A stretch of 64,000 nucleotides of DNA from GCA-2683135 sp964507445 (GCA_964507445.1 CAZDQF010000001.1:186001-250000), one strand, 5' to 3'. Positions 54,723 through 64,000 are shown, counted from the first letter of the stretch. Translations and numbers: made by a program. The notes: generated by a model not told the origin, from the letters alone.

Positions 54723-57700
54723 TCAGCGGTCGTCTGTCGAGCGCGACACCTTGAGCCTCAGGTCCGAAACACGAACGGACGGGAAGGCGCCGACTCGGAG
54801 GCCTCCAGTGGACAGCCGGGGGGTGGAGCCACGGGGCAGCTTGAACGGCGGAAGGTCCCCCACCCGCAGCCGGAAATCTCGCCCGTCGTTCGAGGCGGAG
54901 AGTCGGATTCGCATGGAACGACCTGACCGCAGCCGATTCGTATCGGCGGCTGGCTGAAGCTGCTTGATGTAAGCGGAGAGGCTGCCCACCCACAAGCCGG
55001 CGCGACCTATGCGGCGCACCCGATGAAGGCGTCGTTCCAGGCCGTGGAGCGGCCTGGAACGCTCCGCCCGACCATCCAATGCGGAGTCCATGAGGAGGAA
55101 GCTCACGTCGTGCAGCCGAATGGACAGATAACCAGGAGGGTAGCTGGACTCGTCGAACCGCACGTCAAAGGACAGGTCGAAGGCCCCGGAGGCCAGGGAA
55201 GGCAACCTGATTTCCAGGGAGGGGGCCTCATCAGGTGGCGTGGTGACATCACCGGGCAGCGCGGGTAGCCGCACCCCATCGGACGCGACCGTGGCGCCGG
55301 GGGGCAAGGCTACGGAGGGCAGCTTGGCTGTCCTTGCATCGAGGGGCAGCGCCAACTCCAATTCCCCGCGGCCGGGTCGGAGGCGGAAGAACCCGGCGAA
55401 TGCGCGCCAGGCCGCGCGCACTTCCCGTTCCGCCCGTAGGCGGTCGAAGAGAGCTTCAGCGGTTGCCCCGTGGGCGGTCCAGAAGGGCCTTCGGGACCAG
55501 CCTCGGCCGCTCTCCCGGAGCCGTCGTTTGAGGCTCTGGAGCGTCGCTTCAGCCGCTTCTTCGTCTCCCACGCGTACGAGCTCCTCGGCTCGGAGCAGGT
55601 CATGGGACGCCTGGCGGTCAGCGGCGTGCTCGAAGGAGCCCGCCCAGGTGGCAAGCCTGGCGCGAGCGAGCCGCTCCAGGAGATCGGCGGATCGGCAGCG
55701 TGGCTCCTCCGCCGCCACGAGCTTCAGCGCGACAGCGTCGTCCCCGTCCAGGTAGGCCAGCCACGGCGCAGCTGACGCAGGCACAGCGAGCCCGATCGCT
55801 TCCGCGAAATGGCACACGGTCGGCGCGAGCAGCGCGTGAAAGTCATAGGAGCGGATGGTCCCGTGCTCATCCCGGGCTTCAATGACATGATCTCTGACAG
55901 CGACGAGCCATCGTCGCCCCTGAGGGGCGGCGCCTCTCGGAAGCGGAGAGAACTGTATCTCCCTGGAAATTCCGTCAGCGCCCAAGGCCGCCAGGGTCCT
56001 GGCGCGGAGGTCGGCCACGACCGCCAGGAGCGCCGCCAGTTCAGACAAGGCGGACACGTCCTCGGCGGTCTCGGGTAGTTCATTCGGGCCGGGGAGTCCG
56101 CGCAAGCCGGTCCGAAGCTGGTCAATCCTCTGGGCGCGTTCCGCGCTGGACAACGCCGCCCTCCCTGGTCGAACCAGGTGTGCCTCGAGCGACGCCAGGT
56201 GACGCTTGTGCTCTTCAATCCTCGTGTCCATGAGGCGTTCCAGGGATCGGGCTTCCTCGTCCGCATGAGGGACCCGACCTCTCACCAGGTCGAACTCGGA
56301 ACGCAACATCTGCCGAGCGGTTCGCAGCCGGGAGGCCGCGATCAGCTCGTCGATCTGCGGCATGGCTCCTGCCCATCGCCGGAGCGGCGCGGTGGAGTGA
56401 TCCCTCCTGGTTCGCAAACGATGGTGATCCAGAATGGCCCGCTGTTCAGCGCTGAGGAGGCTCGCGGGGCCGGCCTGCGACTCGAGTCGATCCAGCTCAG
56501 CCACCACCTCGGCGTCTCCGAGGAACGGGCCGTCGTTGGAAGCGACAAAGTTCATGATCCCGTCGACCGCCCGATCGAAGATCGCCCGCCTGCGCTCACC
56601 AAGGGCGGCCTGGTAGGTGTCGACGGCCGCTTCGCAGATTCGCTGCACACGAGCCATGGTGGCCGGGTCTCCGCAGTCCCCCAGCTCGTCCACCACATGC
56701 CGTCGCAGAGAAGTCGGCGACATGACGAAGACCTCGTCTGCTGCGAGGCGTTCCATTGCCTGGCCACGCCTCGCTTCGGTCAGTGCTCCGGCCGCGGCCA
56801 GATACTCCCTTCGCAACTCGCCGATGAGCGCAGGCGCGGCCGGTGAAGTGGTGACGTCGGCGCTGTTCGCTGCCGAAGCCCTGCGCAGCCGTACGTGCAG
56901 CGGCAAGGACTCGTCGGAGGACGCCGGGGGCCGCGCCCTCGTGTCCACGGGGTCGTGCTCGGAGCTCTCCTTCGCCGACGAGGGGTGGCTCATGGACGGA
57001 GGAGACGTCTCGACGCTCGTCTGAGTGGAACCCCACCAGATGAGCACAGCCGCCAGCGCAGCCATCGCCGCTCCGAGCAGCGGCCATCGGAGCCTCTGTC
57101 TCGCGCCCCTCGGGGCGGTCCCCGTGGCGCGGATGGCCCTGATATCGCTCAGGGCAGCACCCGCAGTCTGGTAGCGTCGCTCCGGCCGCTTCTCGAGGAG
57201 CCGCTGGAGGACCAGGTCGACGGACTGGGGGAGCCCCTCCAGCTTGCTCGAGGGGAGCGGAGGGTCGCGGTGCAACACGTTGGTGAGGACCTCCCCCACC
57301 GTCTGGCCATCGAAGGGCGCCTCTCCGCACAGGGTGCGGTACAAGGTGGCGCCAAAGCTGAAGAGATCCGAGCGGCCGTCCACGTCACGGGGATTGGTCG
57401 CTTGCTCCGGGGACATGTACTGCGGCGTGCCGACGGTGCCGTCATGGGTGACGGTGGGGTCCAGCCTCCGCCGGGCGAGACCGAGGTCGAGCAATCGGGC
57501 GCGCCCGTCCACGTCCATCAGGATGTTGGCCGGCTTGATGTCACGATGCACCACACCTCGGCGATGCACGTGGTCGAGCACCTCGAGCAGGTCCTCCGCC
57601 AACGCCAGGGTGTCTGGCAAGGACCACCGGTGATCCCGCTCGAGGGTCTCGGCGAGGCTCTCACCGTCCACCAGCTCCATGGCGAACCAGCACGCGCCGT

Positions 57701-57953
57701 CCGATTCGCCTGCGTCGATGCCGCGCACGACCCCAGGGTGATCAAGGGCCCCGGCCAGACGGGCCTCACGAAACAGGCGGAGGGCGCGTCGCCCGCCCTC
57801 CGCGCCCAGGGCGGTGGTCACCTTGACCGCCACCTCCCTGTCCAGCGCCACTTGATGAGCGCGGTAGACTCGACTGGTGGACCCCCGGCCGATCTCCTCG
57901 AGCAATTGAAAGCCTGGGATGACGGGCAGGTGGTCGCTGATCGGGTCTGTCAT
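54723..57953 (-). CDS. Large PknB-type Ser/Thr kinase with extracytoplasmic C-terminal region
   Basis: The 1076-residue protein has a kinase domain at 14-280. Gly loop IGRGSTSRVY, Lys44, HRDIKPAN with Asp138, DLG at 156-158 in place of DFG, and SPEQATN are readable. A membrane helix follows near 289-309. About 550 mainly helical residues come next, then a beta-rich domain (about 860-1076) resembling a jelly roll or laminin-G-like sandwich, predicted outside the membrane. It begins six bases after the HExxH peptidase stop and 1 kb after an FHA-containing sigma54 activator, whose FHA domain could bind its products. This link is inference. Its stop is 14 bases from the convergent GT9 gene. Confidence 0.88.
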   Translation of the reverse strand: MTDPISDHLPVIPGFQLLEEIGRGSTSRVYRAHQVALDREVAVKVTTALGAEGGRRALRLFREARLAGALDHPGVVRGIDAGESDGACWFAMELVDGESLAETLERDHRWSLPDTLALAEDLLEVLDHVHRRGVVHRDIKPANILMDVDGRARLLDLGLARRRLDPTVTHDGTVGTPQYMSPEQATNPRDVDGRSDLFSFGATLYRTLCGEAPFDGQTVGEVLTNVLHRDPPLPSSKLEGLPQSVDLVLQRLLEKRPERRYQTAGAALSDIRAIRATGTAPRGARQRLRWPLLGAAMAALAAVLIWWGSTQTSVETSPPSMSHPSSAKESSEHDPVDTRARPPASSDESLPLHVRLRRASAANSADVTTSPAAPALIGELRREYLAAAGALTEARRGQAMERLAADEVFVMSPTSLRRHVVDELGDCGDPATMARVQRICEAAVDTYQAALGERRRAIFDRAVDGIMNFVASNDGPFLGDAEVVAELDRLESQAGPASLLSAEQRAILDHHRLRTRRDHSTAPLRRWAGAMPQIDELIAASRLRTARQMLRSEFDLVRGRVPHADEEARSLERLMDTRIEEHKRHLASLEAHLVRPGRAALSSAERAQRIDQLRTGLRGLPGPNELPETAEDVSALSELAALLAVVADLRARTLAALGADGISREIQFSPLPRGAAPQGRRWLVAVRDHVIEARDEHGTIRSYDFHALLAPTVCHFAEAIGLAVPASAAPWLAYLDGDDAVALKLVAAEEPRCRSADLLERLARARLATWAGSFEHAADRQASHDLLRAEELVRVGDEEAAEATLQSLKRRLRESGRGWSRRPFWTAHGATAEALFDRLRAEREVRAAWRAFAGFFRLRPGRGELELALPLDARTAKLPSVALPPGATVASDGVRLPALPGDVTTPPDEAPSLEIRLPSLASGAFDLSFDVRFDESSYPPGYLSIRLHDVSFLLMDSALDGRAERSRPLHGLERRLHRVRRIGRAGLWVGSLSAYIKQLQPAADTNRLRSGRSMRIRLSASNDGRDFRLRVGDLPPFKLPRGSTPRLSTGGLRVGAFPSVRVSDLRLKVSRSTDDR

Positions 57954-57959
57954 GACGTC

Positions 57960-58961
57960 CTACTCGATCTTCTTCATCCCCTTGCTGGCCCAGGCCCGCC
58001 AGGCGGTATCCAGCTCTTCCAGGGACATGCCGTAGGCGTCGCGCAGGGCCCGATCCTGGGCCTTGAGCTTCTCCGGTGTGAAGTCGGAGCGAGGCGGTCC
58101 GTCCTTGGGCCAGTAGTCCTTGATGCGCCGTAGGAACCGGGCGAACGCTCGCTTGTCTTTCAGGATCAGGTAGTCAATGACGGACCAGCACTTGCCGATC
58201 TCCTCCGACCCGAGCTGATTGAAGCGCATCTTCAGGATGCCCTTCAAGTCCTTGTCGTTGCGCTTCTTGGCCGCCTGCCGGACGATCTGCTTCCACTTGC
58301 GCCACTCGATGTTGAACATCTTCTCGGCGGAGCCAGCGGCGTCACCGTAGCCGCCGCCGAAGCAATAGCACTGGGTACGGTTCATGGTCCTGGCTTCGAG
58401 GTAGATGCCCATACCCTCGACCAGCCACGGGGGGCAGAAGTAGTGGTGCGTCCGATAGCACCAGATGGCGAGATGGCCGACCTCGTGGGCGGCCACGAAC
58501 GGTAGGGACTTCATGGGCAGCGGCAAGGAGTGCATGAAGAAGGCCGTCCGTTTGTTGTGGTTCGATATGTAGCTGTACGGCAGCGCGTTGTCCACGAACT
58601 CGGGAAACGGCTCGTACTTCTTGGCGAACCACCGGACCAACTTCCGGTACTGGCCCTTGTTCTTCCCGACCACCACGAGGCACTTCCTGCGGCCCCAGAG
58701 GTCCTTCCAACTGCCCAGGTCGGCGATGTCTTTGAACCTGACGTAGGCGGACTCCGCGGCCTTGATGGATGGCCGGAGCTGGGTCACGTTCAATCCGGAA
58801 ATCCACACGAAGTTGGGGCTCTCGTGGAAGTACAGCTTGAGCTTGGTCGCGGTCTTGGCGTCCTCGAACTCCGCGGCGTAATCCTGGGCCGAGGAGATGC
58901 TGCACAGGCTCAGGCACACGCCGAGGAGCGCTGTCGTCATGGTGGGGGTCGATCGGTTCAT
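57960..58961 (-). CDS. Secreted HExxH metallopeptidase-like protein (peptidase MA/DUF1570 type)
   Basis: The 333-residue product has a signal peptide ending SSAQ. Near residue 183 it reads AAHEVGHLAIW, an HExxH zinc motif, and about 25 residues later WLVEGMGIYLEA, a gluzincin-type third ligand region. This pair is the mark of the peptidase MA-like superfamily (DUF1570 and relatives), common in Planctomycetota. I chose the ATG at 58961; upstream sequence overlaps the sigma54 activator gene. It should be exported and bind zinc. It lies 28 bases after the sigma54 activator and six before the kinase. Substrate unknown. Confidence 0.82.
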   Translation of the reverse strand: MNRSTPTMTTALLGVCLSLCSISSAQDYAAEFEDAKTATKLKLYFHESPNFVWISGLNVTQLRPSIKAAESAYVRFKDIADLGSWKDLWGRRKCLVVVGKNKGQYRKLVRWFAKKYEPFPEFVDNALPYSYISNHNKRTAFFMHSLPLPMKSLPFVAAHEVGHLAIWCYRTHHYFCPPWLVEGMGIYLEARTMNRTQCYCFGGGYGDAAGSAEKMFNIEWRKWKQIVRQAAKKRNDKDLKGILKMRFNQLGSEEIGKCWSVIDYLILKDKRAFARFLRRIKDYWPKDGPPRSDFTPEKLKAQDRALRDAYGMSLEELDTAWRAWASKGMKKIE

Positions 58962-58989
58962 CTCGTATTCCAATCCCTGTGTGATCGGT

Positions 58990-60978
58990 TCAGTCCTGAC
59001 CGATGCCATACTTCTCCAGCTTCCGCTGGAGGGTGAACCTGGTGATCCCGAGGAGCTTGGCCGCCCTTGTCTTGTTGCCAGCGCACCGCTCCATGGCGTT
59101 GGTGATCTCCCGGGTCTCGATGGACTCCACCAACCCGACGAGACTGTCGTGGTCCGATTCATGGCCGACCAGCATCTCCCCGGCCTCCAGGATGTTCCGG
59201 GAGAGGTCGGCCCGTTCGACCACAGGTCCACTGAGTACGGCGAGTCGCTTGACTTCGTTCTCGAGTTCCCGGACATTGCCGGGCCAACCATATGCGCAGA
59301 GCGTGTCCATGGCGTCCGTTGATATCGAGGGAGGTGCGTCGTCGGCAGCATAGCGCCCGAGGAAGTGGCGCAACAACTCCGGGATGTCCTCCTTCCGATC
59401 GCGGAGCGCGGGGGCCACCACAGGGAGGACCCGCAGTCGATAGTAGAGATCCTCTCGGAACTCCCCCCGTTGGCTCATCCTGGCGAGGTCGCGGTTGCTG
59501 GCTGCGATCAACCGGACATCCACGGATTGAACCTCCTTGGCGCCCACCGGACGGATCTCCTTCTCCTGCAACGCTCGGAGGAGTCGGCTTTGAAGACCGG
59601 GGCTCATCTCGCTGACCTCGTCCATGAAGAGGGTGCCCCCGTCGGCCAGCGCAAAGAGCCCCTCCTTGTCCTGATCCGCGCCCGTGAACGCGCCCCGGAC
59701 GTGACCGAAGAACTCGCCCTCCAGCAAGGTCTCCGGAATGGCGGCGCAATTGACGGCGACGAAGGGGCGATCAGCCCGCCTCGAACGAGCGTGGACATGG
59801 CGGGCCACCAGCTCCTTCCCGGTGCCGGATTCTCCCTGCACGAGGACGGGGAAGTCGGTGGCCGCGACCTTCTCCAGGAGGTGGCGCAGCTCGTCCATTC
59901 GTGCGGACCCGCCGAGCAACGGGCACGGTTGATGGCCCGAGGTGCCCGGGGTCGGGCCGCTGAATCGCTGCCGTTGTCGTAGCTCGCCCTGCAACTCGGC
60001 GTTCAGCTCATCCACCTGCTCCTTCTGGGCGCTGAGGGTGGCGATCAACTCCCGGTTGCTGAGGGCGATGCCGACCTGGTCCGCGAACACCTCCAGCACG
60101 GATTGATCGTCCGCAGAGTAGGCCCCCAGCTCGAGTCGATTGTCGGTGTAGATGACGCCGGCGATGCCCTTGTTGCCGCGGACCGGCACGCAGAGCACGG
60201 AACGGAGCCCGAGGTTCTCGACGCTCTCCAGCTTGCTGAACCGCGCGTCTTCGGACGCGTTCACGGCGAGCACGGGTTCGCCCCGAGACCCCACCTGGAT
60301 AGCAATGGACCAGGAGACTTCGAACTCGGGGCGCGGCGTCTGTTCGCGGTCGTAGTTTCGAGCGGCGGCGAAGGCCATGCCGTCCGGTCCGGACAGGATC
60401 AGGAAGCCCCGTTCGCTGCCCGTGATCTCCACCGCCGCGTCGATGATGTCATCGAACAGGGTCTCGGACTGCACGGCGCAGTTGAGCGCCCTGGTGACGA
60501 CCGCTACGGAGCGAAAACGGGAGATCACGTCGGCCGACGATGGGGCCACCCGGGGGCGTTCCGCGCCCTGCGTGATGGCGTCGCTGCTCTGCGTATCCGG
60601 CCTCGAACCGGTCATGTCGAAGCGTATTCGGGTCTGACCGACGCTGATGACGTCCCCACAATGAAGCGGAGCGGAACGGATGCGGCGCCCGTTGCGGATG
60701 GTGCCGTTCTGGCTGCCGCTATCAATGACCCGATAGCCGCCGGGACGCGGCTCGACTACGAGGTGCTTTCGGCTGGCCCGGGGGTCGTCGATCACGATGT
60801 CGTTGTCGGTCCCGCGACCGACGGACACCGCCCGATCATCCAGCGGGACCACGCTCTGGCCGCCCGGCGATTGGACGATCAGGCAGGCGCTCCAGGTTCC
60901 GACCTCCACTTCCACGGTGGCTTCTCCATGGGTCTCTGTCCGAGCTCGTTCGGACGGGGCGAGATGGCGGTCACGCAC
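58990..60978 (-). CDS. FHA-GAF-AAA+ sigma54-dependent transcription activator
   Basis: The 662-residue product has an FHA domain (Gly54-Arg55, Ser69 with His72, Asn91-Gly92), and a GAF domain at about 155-305. A sigma54 AAA+ domain has GESGTGKE and GAFTGA, and a Fis-type helix-turn-helix ends the protein (NKTRAAKLLGITRFTLQRKLEK). The FHA domain replaces the usual receiver, so input is probably a phosphothreonine protein plus a small ligand at the GAF domain. The start is uncertain: a GTG at 60978, with later GTG codons possible and no ATG. It heads an operon with a peptidase and a Ser/Thr kinase. Confidence 0.92.
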   Translation of the reverse strand: MRDRHLAPSERARTETHGEATVEVEVGTWSACLIVQSPGGQSVVPLDDRAVSVGRGTDNDIVIDDPRASRKHLVVEPRPGGYRVIDSGSQNGTIRNGRRIRSAPLHCGDVISVGQTRIRFDMTGSRPDTQSSDAITQGAERPRVAPSSADVISRFRSVAVVTRALNCAVQSETLFDDIIDAAVEITGSERGFLILSGPDGMAFAAARNYDREQTPRPEFEVSWSIAIQVGSRGEPVLAVNASEDARFSKLESVENLGLRSVLCVPVRGNKGIAGVIYTDNRLELGAYSADDQSVLEVFADQVGIALSNRELIATLSAQKEQVDELNAELQGELRQRQRFSGPTPGTSGHQPCPLLGGSARMDELRHLLEKVAATDFPVLVQGESGTGKELVARHVHARSRRADRPFVAVNCAAIPETLLEGEFFGHVRGAFTGADQDKEGLFALADGGTLFMDEVSEMSPGLQSRLLRALQEKEIRPVGAKEVQSVDVRLIAASNRDLARMSQRGEFREDLYYRLRVLPVVAPALRDRKEDIPELLRHFLGRYAADDAPPSISTDAMDTLCAYGWPGNVRELENEVKRLAVLSGPVVERADLSRNILEAGEMLVGHESDHDSLVGLVESIETREITNAMERCAGNKTRAAKLLGITRFTLQRKLEKYGIGQD

Positions 60979-61111
60979 CGTGCGTGACCCGGTCGGGAAA
61001 AGCGTGTTACGGGACCCTAGTTCTACGCACCTTCGCCGTTCCGGTGAAACGAAATCCGTGCGAATTCGCCCAAAACGTGCGCTGCCGCGCTGCTGGACAG
61101 AGCCGCTGGAC

Positions 61112-62227
61112 TCAGGTCCCTTCCGTTGAGGAGTTTACGTCGTCAGAGGGTGCTTCGCACAGGGAGCGAACGGAGGTCAGGGGAATGCCCGCGCGCTCCA
61201 GCGTCGCGGCGAGGAGACGCTCTCCTTCCGGGTCGAGTCTGACCGTCACCTCAAGAAAGCACAGGGGCAGAGAGGGCCTGGCGAGGACGGACAGCTTCGG
61301 AGCGTCCTTGCCCGTAGCGAGCAGGATATCCGCTCCCAGGCCCCGGGCTTCGGCGTCCGTCGTGAGCACGTCCTCATCGCTGAACCGATGGTGATCGCGG
61401 AAGACGCGCTCACCGACGACCTCAGCTCCAAGTGAAGTCGCGGAGCGCGCGAACGAATCGGGACGAGCGATGCCGGATATCAGGAACACCCGACGTCCCT
61501 CCAGGGTATGGATGGAACCGTCCGGGCCCCAGATTCGATGTGGTTCGTGACGGGCCCAGGTCATCGGTCCGGTATACCCCGTAGCCCGTACACGGTCGGA
61601 GACTCGGTGCCGATCCTCCGGTGTCAGCGCTTCCGAGCGCGTCATCACCACCAGGTGGGCGCTGCGAACCGCGCCGGGGAACTCCCTGAGCGCCCCCGCG
61701 GGCAACGGCCAGCCTGCGGCGAAGGGTCGCTCCGCGTCCAGCAGGACGATGTTCACGTCCCGGTGGTAACGAAGGCACTGGGCGCCGTCATCAAGCAGGG
61801 TCACGGTGAAGGGTGGGTCTCCAGGGAGCTCCGATCGCCCTCGAGGGAAACGATCCGGCGACTGAACGACGAGGGCGCCGTCCAGCTCCGATTGCAGGCT
61901 GGCGCCTTCTTCGTCCAACCCTCCCCCAGCTGCGGCACCGTACCCACGGCCAATGATCAGCGGACGGTGCCCGTCGTCGATCAAGCGTTGCGCGAGCATC
62001 CTGACAAACGGGGTCTTGCCGGTGCCGCCCATGGTCAGATTGCCGACGCTCACAACGGGGACCGACAAGCGATCCCGCCGCAGCCACCCGCGGGCATGGA
62101 GGAAGCGACGTAGCCCCATGATGGCGCCATACGTCAGGGCGAACGGCACCAACGCAAGGCGCAGGATCGCCCAGCGCGGGCCCGACGACTGCCCGTAGAG
62201 GAACCTCTCGATGTTGGGACGCCCCAT
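61112..62227 (-). CDS. lpxK: Tetraacyldisaccharide 4'-kinase LpxK
   Basis: The 371-residue product matches LpxK. An N-terminal membrane-associated helix is followed by VVSVGNLTMGGTGKTP with the Walker A near residue 65, and IIGRGYG. LLDDGAQCLRYHRDVNIVLLDA and LPAGALREFP lie mid-chain, and a VFRDHHRFSDED stretch is near 285. It adds the 4'-phosphate to the lipid A precursor at the inner membrane, so this bacterium very likely makes lipid A. The family usually has Phe where Ala stands in DDGAQ. It starts 33 bases after a secreted-protein gene, and the MsbA-like exporter gene is divergent beyond that. Confidence 0.93.
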   Translation of the reverse strand: MGRPNIERFLYGQSSGPRWAILRLALVPFALTYGAIMGLRRFLHARGWLRRDRLSVPVVSVGNLTMGGTGKTPFVRMLAQRLIDDGHRPLIIGRGYGAAAGGGLDEEGASLQSELDGALVVQSPDRFPRGRSELPGDPPFTVTLLDDGAQCLRYHRDVNIVLLDAERPFAAGWPLPAGALREFPGAVRSAHLVVMTRSEALTPEDRHRVSDRVRATGYTGPMTWARHEPHRIWGPDGSIHTLEGRRVFLISGIARPDSFARSATSLGAEVVGERVFRDHHRFSDEDVLTTDAEARGLGADILLATGKDAPKLSVLARPSLPLCFLEVTVRLDPEGERLLAATLERAGIPLTSVRSLCEAPSDDVNSSTEGT

Positions 62228-62260
62228 GGAGGACCACGTTAGCGCCAGACCGGTCGATCG

Positions 62261-62869
62261 TCAGCGCATATCCCGTGGTCCGCGGCCCCGTCGGGCGCGC
62301 TCTCGGGCCGCGCTCCACTCCTCGTAGATCTGGACGAACCGACGCTCCCGGGGGGTGGGCGGGATCTCGAGGACGATGCGTCGACGCTGGATGTCACCGA
62401 GGCGTCGTGCGGACCAGCCGGCATCAGGTGGGAACTCCCTCAGCAGGCTGTCGGACGACTTCGGGCGCGCCTCACCCTTCCCTCGACCAGCGTCGACCGT
62501 CGCCTTGGGTGCGGCGCGACGCTGGCGGGACAACAGCGACGTTGAGCCGTCGTCAGCAGGAGCACGATCGACGGGGCCCAGCTCCGTCACCTCCAGGATG
62601 CTGCGGTAAGGCAAGAAGATGTAGCCGGCGGACCCCCTGTAGCTCCACAGTCGAAGTCCGGAGCTCCGGTCTGTGGTGTCCGACGACGACTCGTACCCCG
62701 GGGGTCGCGGGCGCTCCACCAGCCTCCCCTGCTTCGCCACTCCGGAGAGGATGGCACCGTTCTTGAGGGTCACGCGGACCCGAAGATCCGGCGTGCCCTT
62801 CTCCTGCCCGGGCAGGGCGGGGATGATGGCCAGGAGAGTCGCGGCCGCGAACAGTTTGGATGAGGACAT
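62261..62869 (-). CDS. Hypothetical secreted protein
   Basis: The 202-residue product has a signal peptide ending ALPGQ. A short beta segment follows (VRVTLKNGAILSGVAKQGRLV and YIFLPYRSILEVTEL), which looks like the small SH3-like sheet often seen in planctomycete periplasmic proteins. The rest is basic and disordered, with many Arg near the C terminus. I do not recognise a named family. It precedes lpxK by 33 bases and is divergent from the exporter gene, so an envelope role is possible. Confidence 0.65.
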   Translation of the reverse strand: MSSSKLFAAATLLAIIPALPGQEKGTPDLRVRVTLKNGAILSGVAKQGRLVERPRPPGYESSSDTTDRSSGLRLWSYRGSAGYIFLPYRSILEVTELGPVDRAPADDGSTSLLSRQRRAAPKATVDAGRGKGEARPKSSDSLLREFPPDAGWSARRLGDIQRRRIVLEIPPTPRERRFVQIYEEWSAARERARRGRGPRDMR

Positions 62870-63011
62870 GGAGTTGAGCTCCCACGTACCTTTCGCCTTC
62901 GTCAGCTGGGTGCCTTGAACCTCTCGCCCGTCGGACCCATCATGTCCGCTGCGCGGTCATGGCGTCATCGACGCGGACGTCCGCCGGAACCCAAAACCGC
63001 ATCACGTCGCC

Positions 63012-64000
63012 GTGTTTCGATTCCTCACAGACCAGGACGTCCGATCCTCGCTCCGAGAGCATCGCTGCCGGCTGACCATCGCCGTCTCGGCCATGGTCGG
63101 CCGGGCGCTGCTCGGGTTGGCTGCCCCGTTCTTCATGGGGAAGAGCGTGGACGTCATCGTCGAGCAGTCATCGGCGTCAGATCTGACCCGGTACGTGATC
63201 CTGCTGATCACCTTCGCCGTCGGCACGGCCATCTGCCAATGGTGGATGCGCTGGCTCTGGATCGGCTGGAGTCGTGACGCCGAGCTGAGCATGCGCGACG
63301 GGTTGTTCCGGCACCTCGTCCGGATGCCCATGCCCTTCTTCCACCGCAACCGCACCGGCGATCTCATGAGCCGCCTCACGAGCGACGTGGAGGCGGTCCG
63401 CATGGGATACGGCCCCGGGGTCTTGCATTGTACGCATCCGCTGATCATGACCGTCGGCGCGGTGACGCTGATGCTCATCACGTCTCCGGTGCTGACATGC
63501 GTCGCCATGGCGCCCATGGTGGGCCTGTTCCTAGTCATGAAGACGATCCTCCCGAGCATCCACCAACGGGCCACCAAGGTCCAGGAACGACAAGCGGACC
63601 TGACCGCCCGCGCCCAGGAGTCCTTCAGCGGCGCACGGGTCATCAAGGCATTTGCTCGTGAAGCTCACGAGGTGAATCGCTTCGGCGACCTCTCGCGGGC
63701 CTACCTGACCGACAGCCTCGCCCACGCGCGCCGCCGCGGCTTGTTTCAGTGCCTCATCGAAGTGTTCGCCGGGATCGGCAACGTGGTGCTGTTCGTGTTC
63801 GCGGCGCGAATGGTCATCCACGAGACCCTGACGGTGGGCGACTACGTCGCTTTTACCGGGTACCTGAAGCAGCTCATCTGGCCCATGATCGCGCTTGGAT
63901 GGACCCTGGCGCTCTTCAAGCGGGCCGAGGCGGCGGAGGAGCGGATCGGGCACATCCGGAGTGAGCCGCCGGAAGACGACGACCCCGGAGCGACACAGCA
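63012..64000 (+). CDS. MsbA-like ABC exporter, membrane domain only; 3' end beyond window
   Basis: The frame runs open to the right edge, about 330 codons. It holds a type 1 exporter membrane domain of six helices: AMVGRALLGLAAPFFMG near residue 28, then RDGLFRHLVRMPMPFFHRNRTGDLMSRLTSDVE, and QERQADLTARAQESFSGARVIKAF. These coupling-helix motifs are typical of MsbA/LmrA-like exporters. The ATP-binding domain lies outside the window. The start is the GTG at 63012; no ATG precedes it in frame after the last stop, and no ribosome site is clear. Lipid A core transport is likely given lpxK next door. Confidence 0.85.
   Translation, partial: MFRFLTDQDVRSSLREHRCRLTIAVSAMVGRALLGLAAPFFMGKSVDVIVEQSSASDLTRYVILLITFAVGTAICQWWMRWLWIGWSRDAELSMRDGLFRHLVRMPMPFFHRNRTGDLMSRLTSDVEAVRMGYGPGVLHCTHPLIMTVGAVTLMLITSPVLTCVAMAPMVGLFLVMKTILPSIHQRATKVQERQADLTARAQESFSGARVIKAFAREAHEVNRFGDLSRAYLTDSLAHARRRGLFQCLIEVFAGIGNVVLFVFAARMVIHETLTVGDYVAFTGYLKQLIWPMIALGWTLALFKRAEAAEERIGHIRSEPPEDDDPGATQ

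Overview
The window is GC-rich, gene-dense bacterial DNA with one 10-base N gap at 4812-4821. It suggests a Gram-negative bacterium of the Planctomycetota type. The lipid A genes lpxK and an MsbA-like exporter, plus a heptosyltransferase-family gene, indicate an outer membrane. Two large Ser/Thr kinases with extracytoplasmic C-terminal regions, FHA proteins, ECF sigma factors without visible anti-sigma partners, a sulfatase, a heparinase II/III-like lyase and several secreted repeat proteins fit that group. This placement is inferred from gene content; there is no rRNA gene to test it.

Layout. 1-7 kb holds a secreted polysaccharide lyase (cut by the left edge), a divergent GroES-like protein, a YwaF-type membrane protein, the assembly gap, and a secreted protein with two MAM-like repeats. 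7.2-14.7 kb is a sugar-utilisation block: an SDR oxidoreductase and a complete CUT2 (ribose-type) ABC importer on +, two TIM-barrel sugar isomerases/epimerases on -, and a sulfatase. 14.7-15.9 kb is a decay zone with a small lipoprotein, a tRNA 3'-end fragment and the remains of a second sulfatase gene. 15.9-25.6 kb lies between that fragment and an intact tRNA(CAU). It holds two secreted paralogs facing each other and a minus-strand run of ECF sigma factor, VTC-domain protein, GH3 glycosidase, sodium/sugar symporter and Ser/Thr kinase. 25.7-31.6 kb has an RpoE-like sigma factor with a strong terminator, a DinG-family helicase, rsfS and hppA. 31.7-39.1 kb has an ABC/membrane/TPR triad, an FHA membrane protein and a surface-polysaccharide cluster (two glycosyltransferases and a flippase). 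39.1-43.9 kb has a histidine ammonia-lyase-like gene, a membrane-anchored trypsin-like protease and two RNA-modification enzymes. 43.9-48.8 kb is one tight minus-strand operon: histidine kinase, NtrC-type regulator, thiS, thiG, CPBP protease, gamma carbonic anhydrase. 48.8-54.7 kb is the nusA-infB-ylxP-rbfA translation operon with a terminator-containing leader, followed by a frameshifted GT9 gene. 54.7-61 kb is a signalling operon: FHA-GAF-sigma54 activator, HExxH peptidase, Ser/Thr kinase. 61-64 kb has lpxK, a secreted protein and the start of an MsbA-like exporter.

How the parts fit. The lyase, sulfatase and GH3 enzyme, with the two sugar uptake systems and two sugar isomerases, look like degradation of sulfated polysaccharide from outside to inside. 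The most interesting regulatory signal is a promoter plus intrinsic terminator placed between 48829 and 48935, ahead of nusA. The most interesting structural signal is the tRNA 3'-end repeat bounding about 10 kb, which has the geometry of an old tRNA-targeted insertion.
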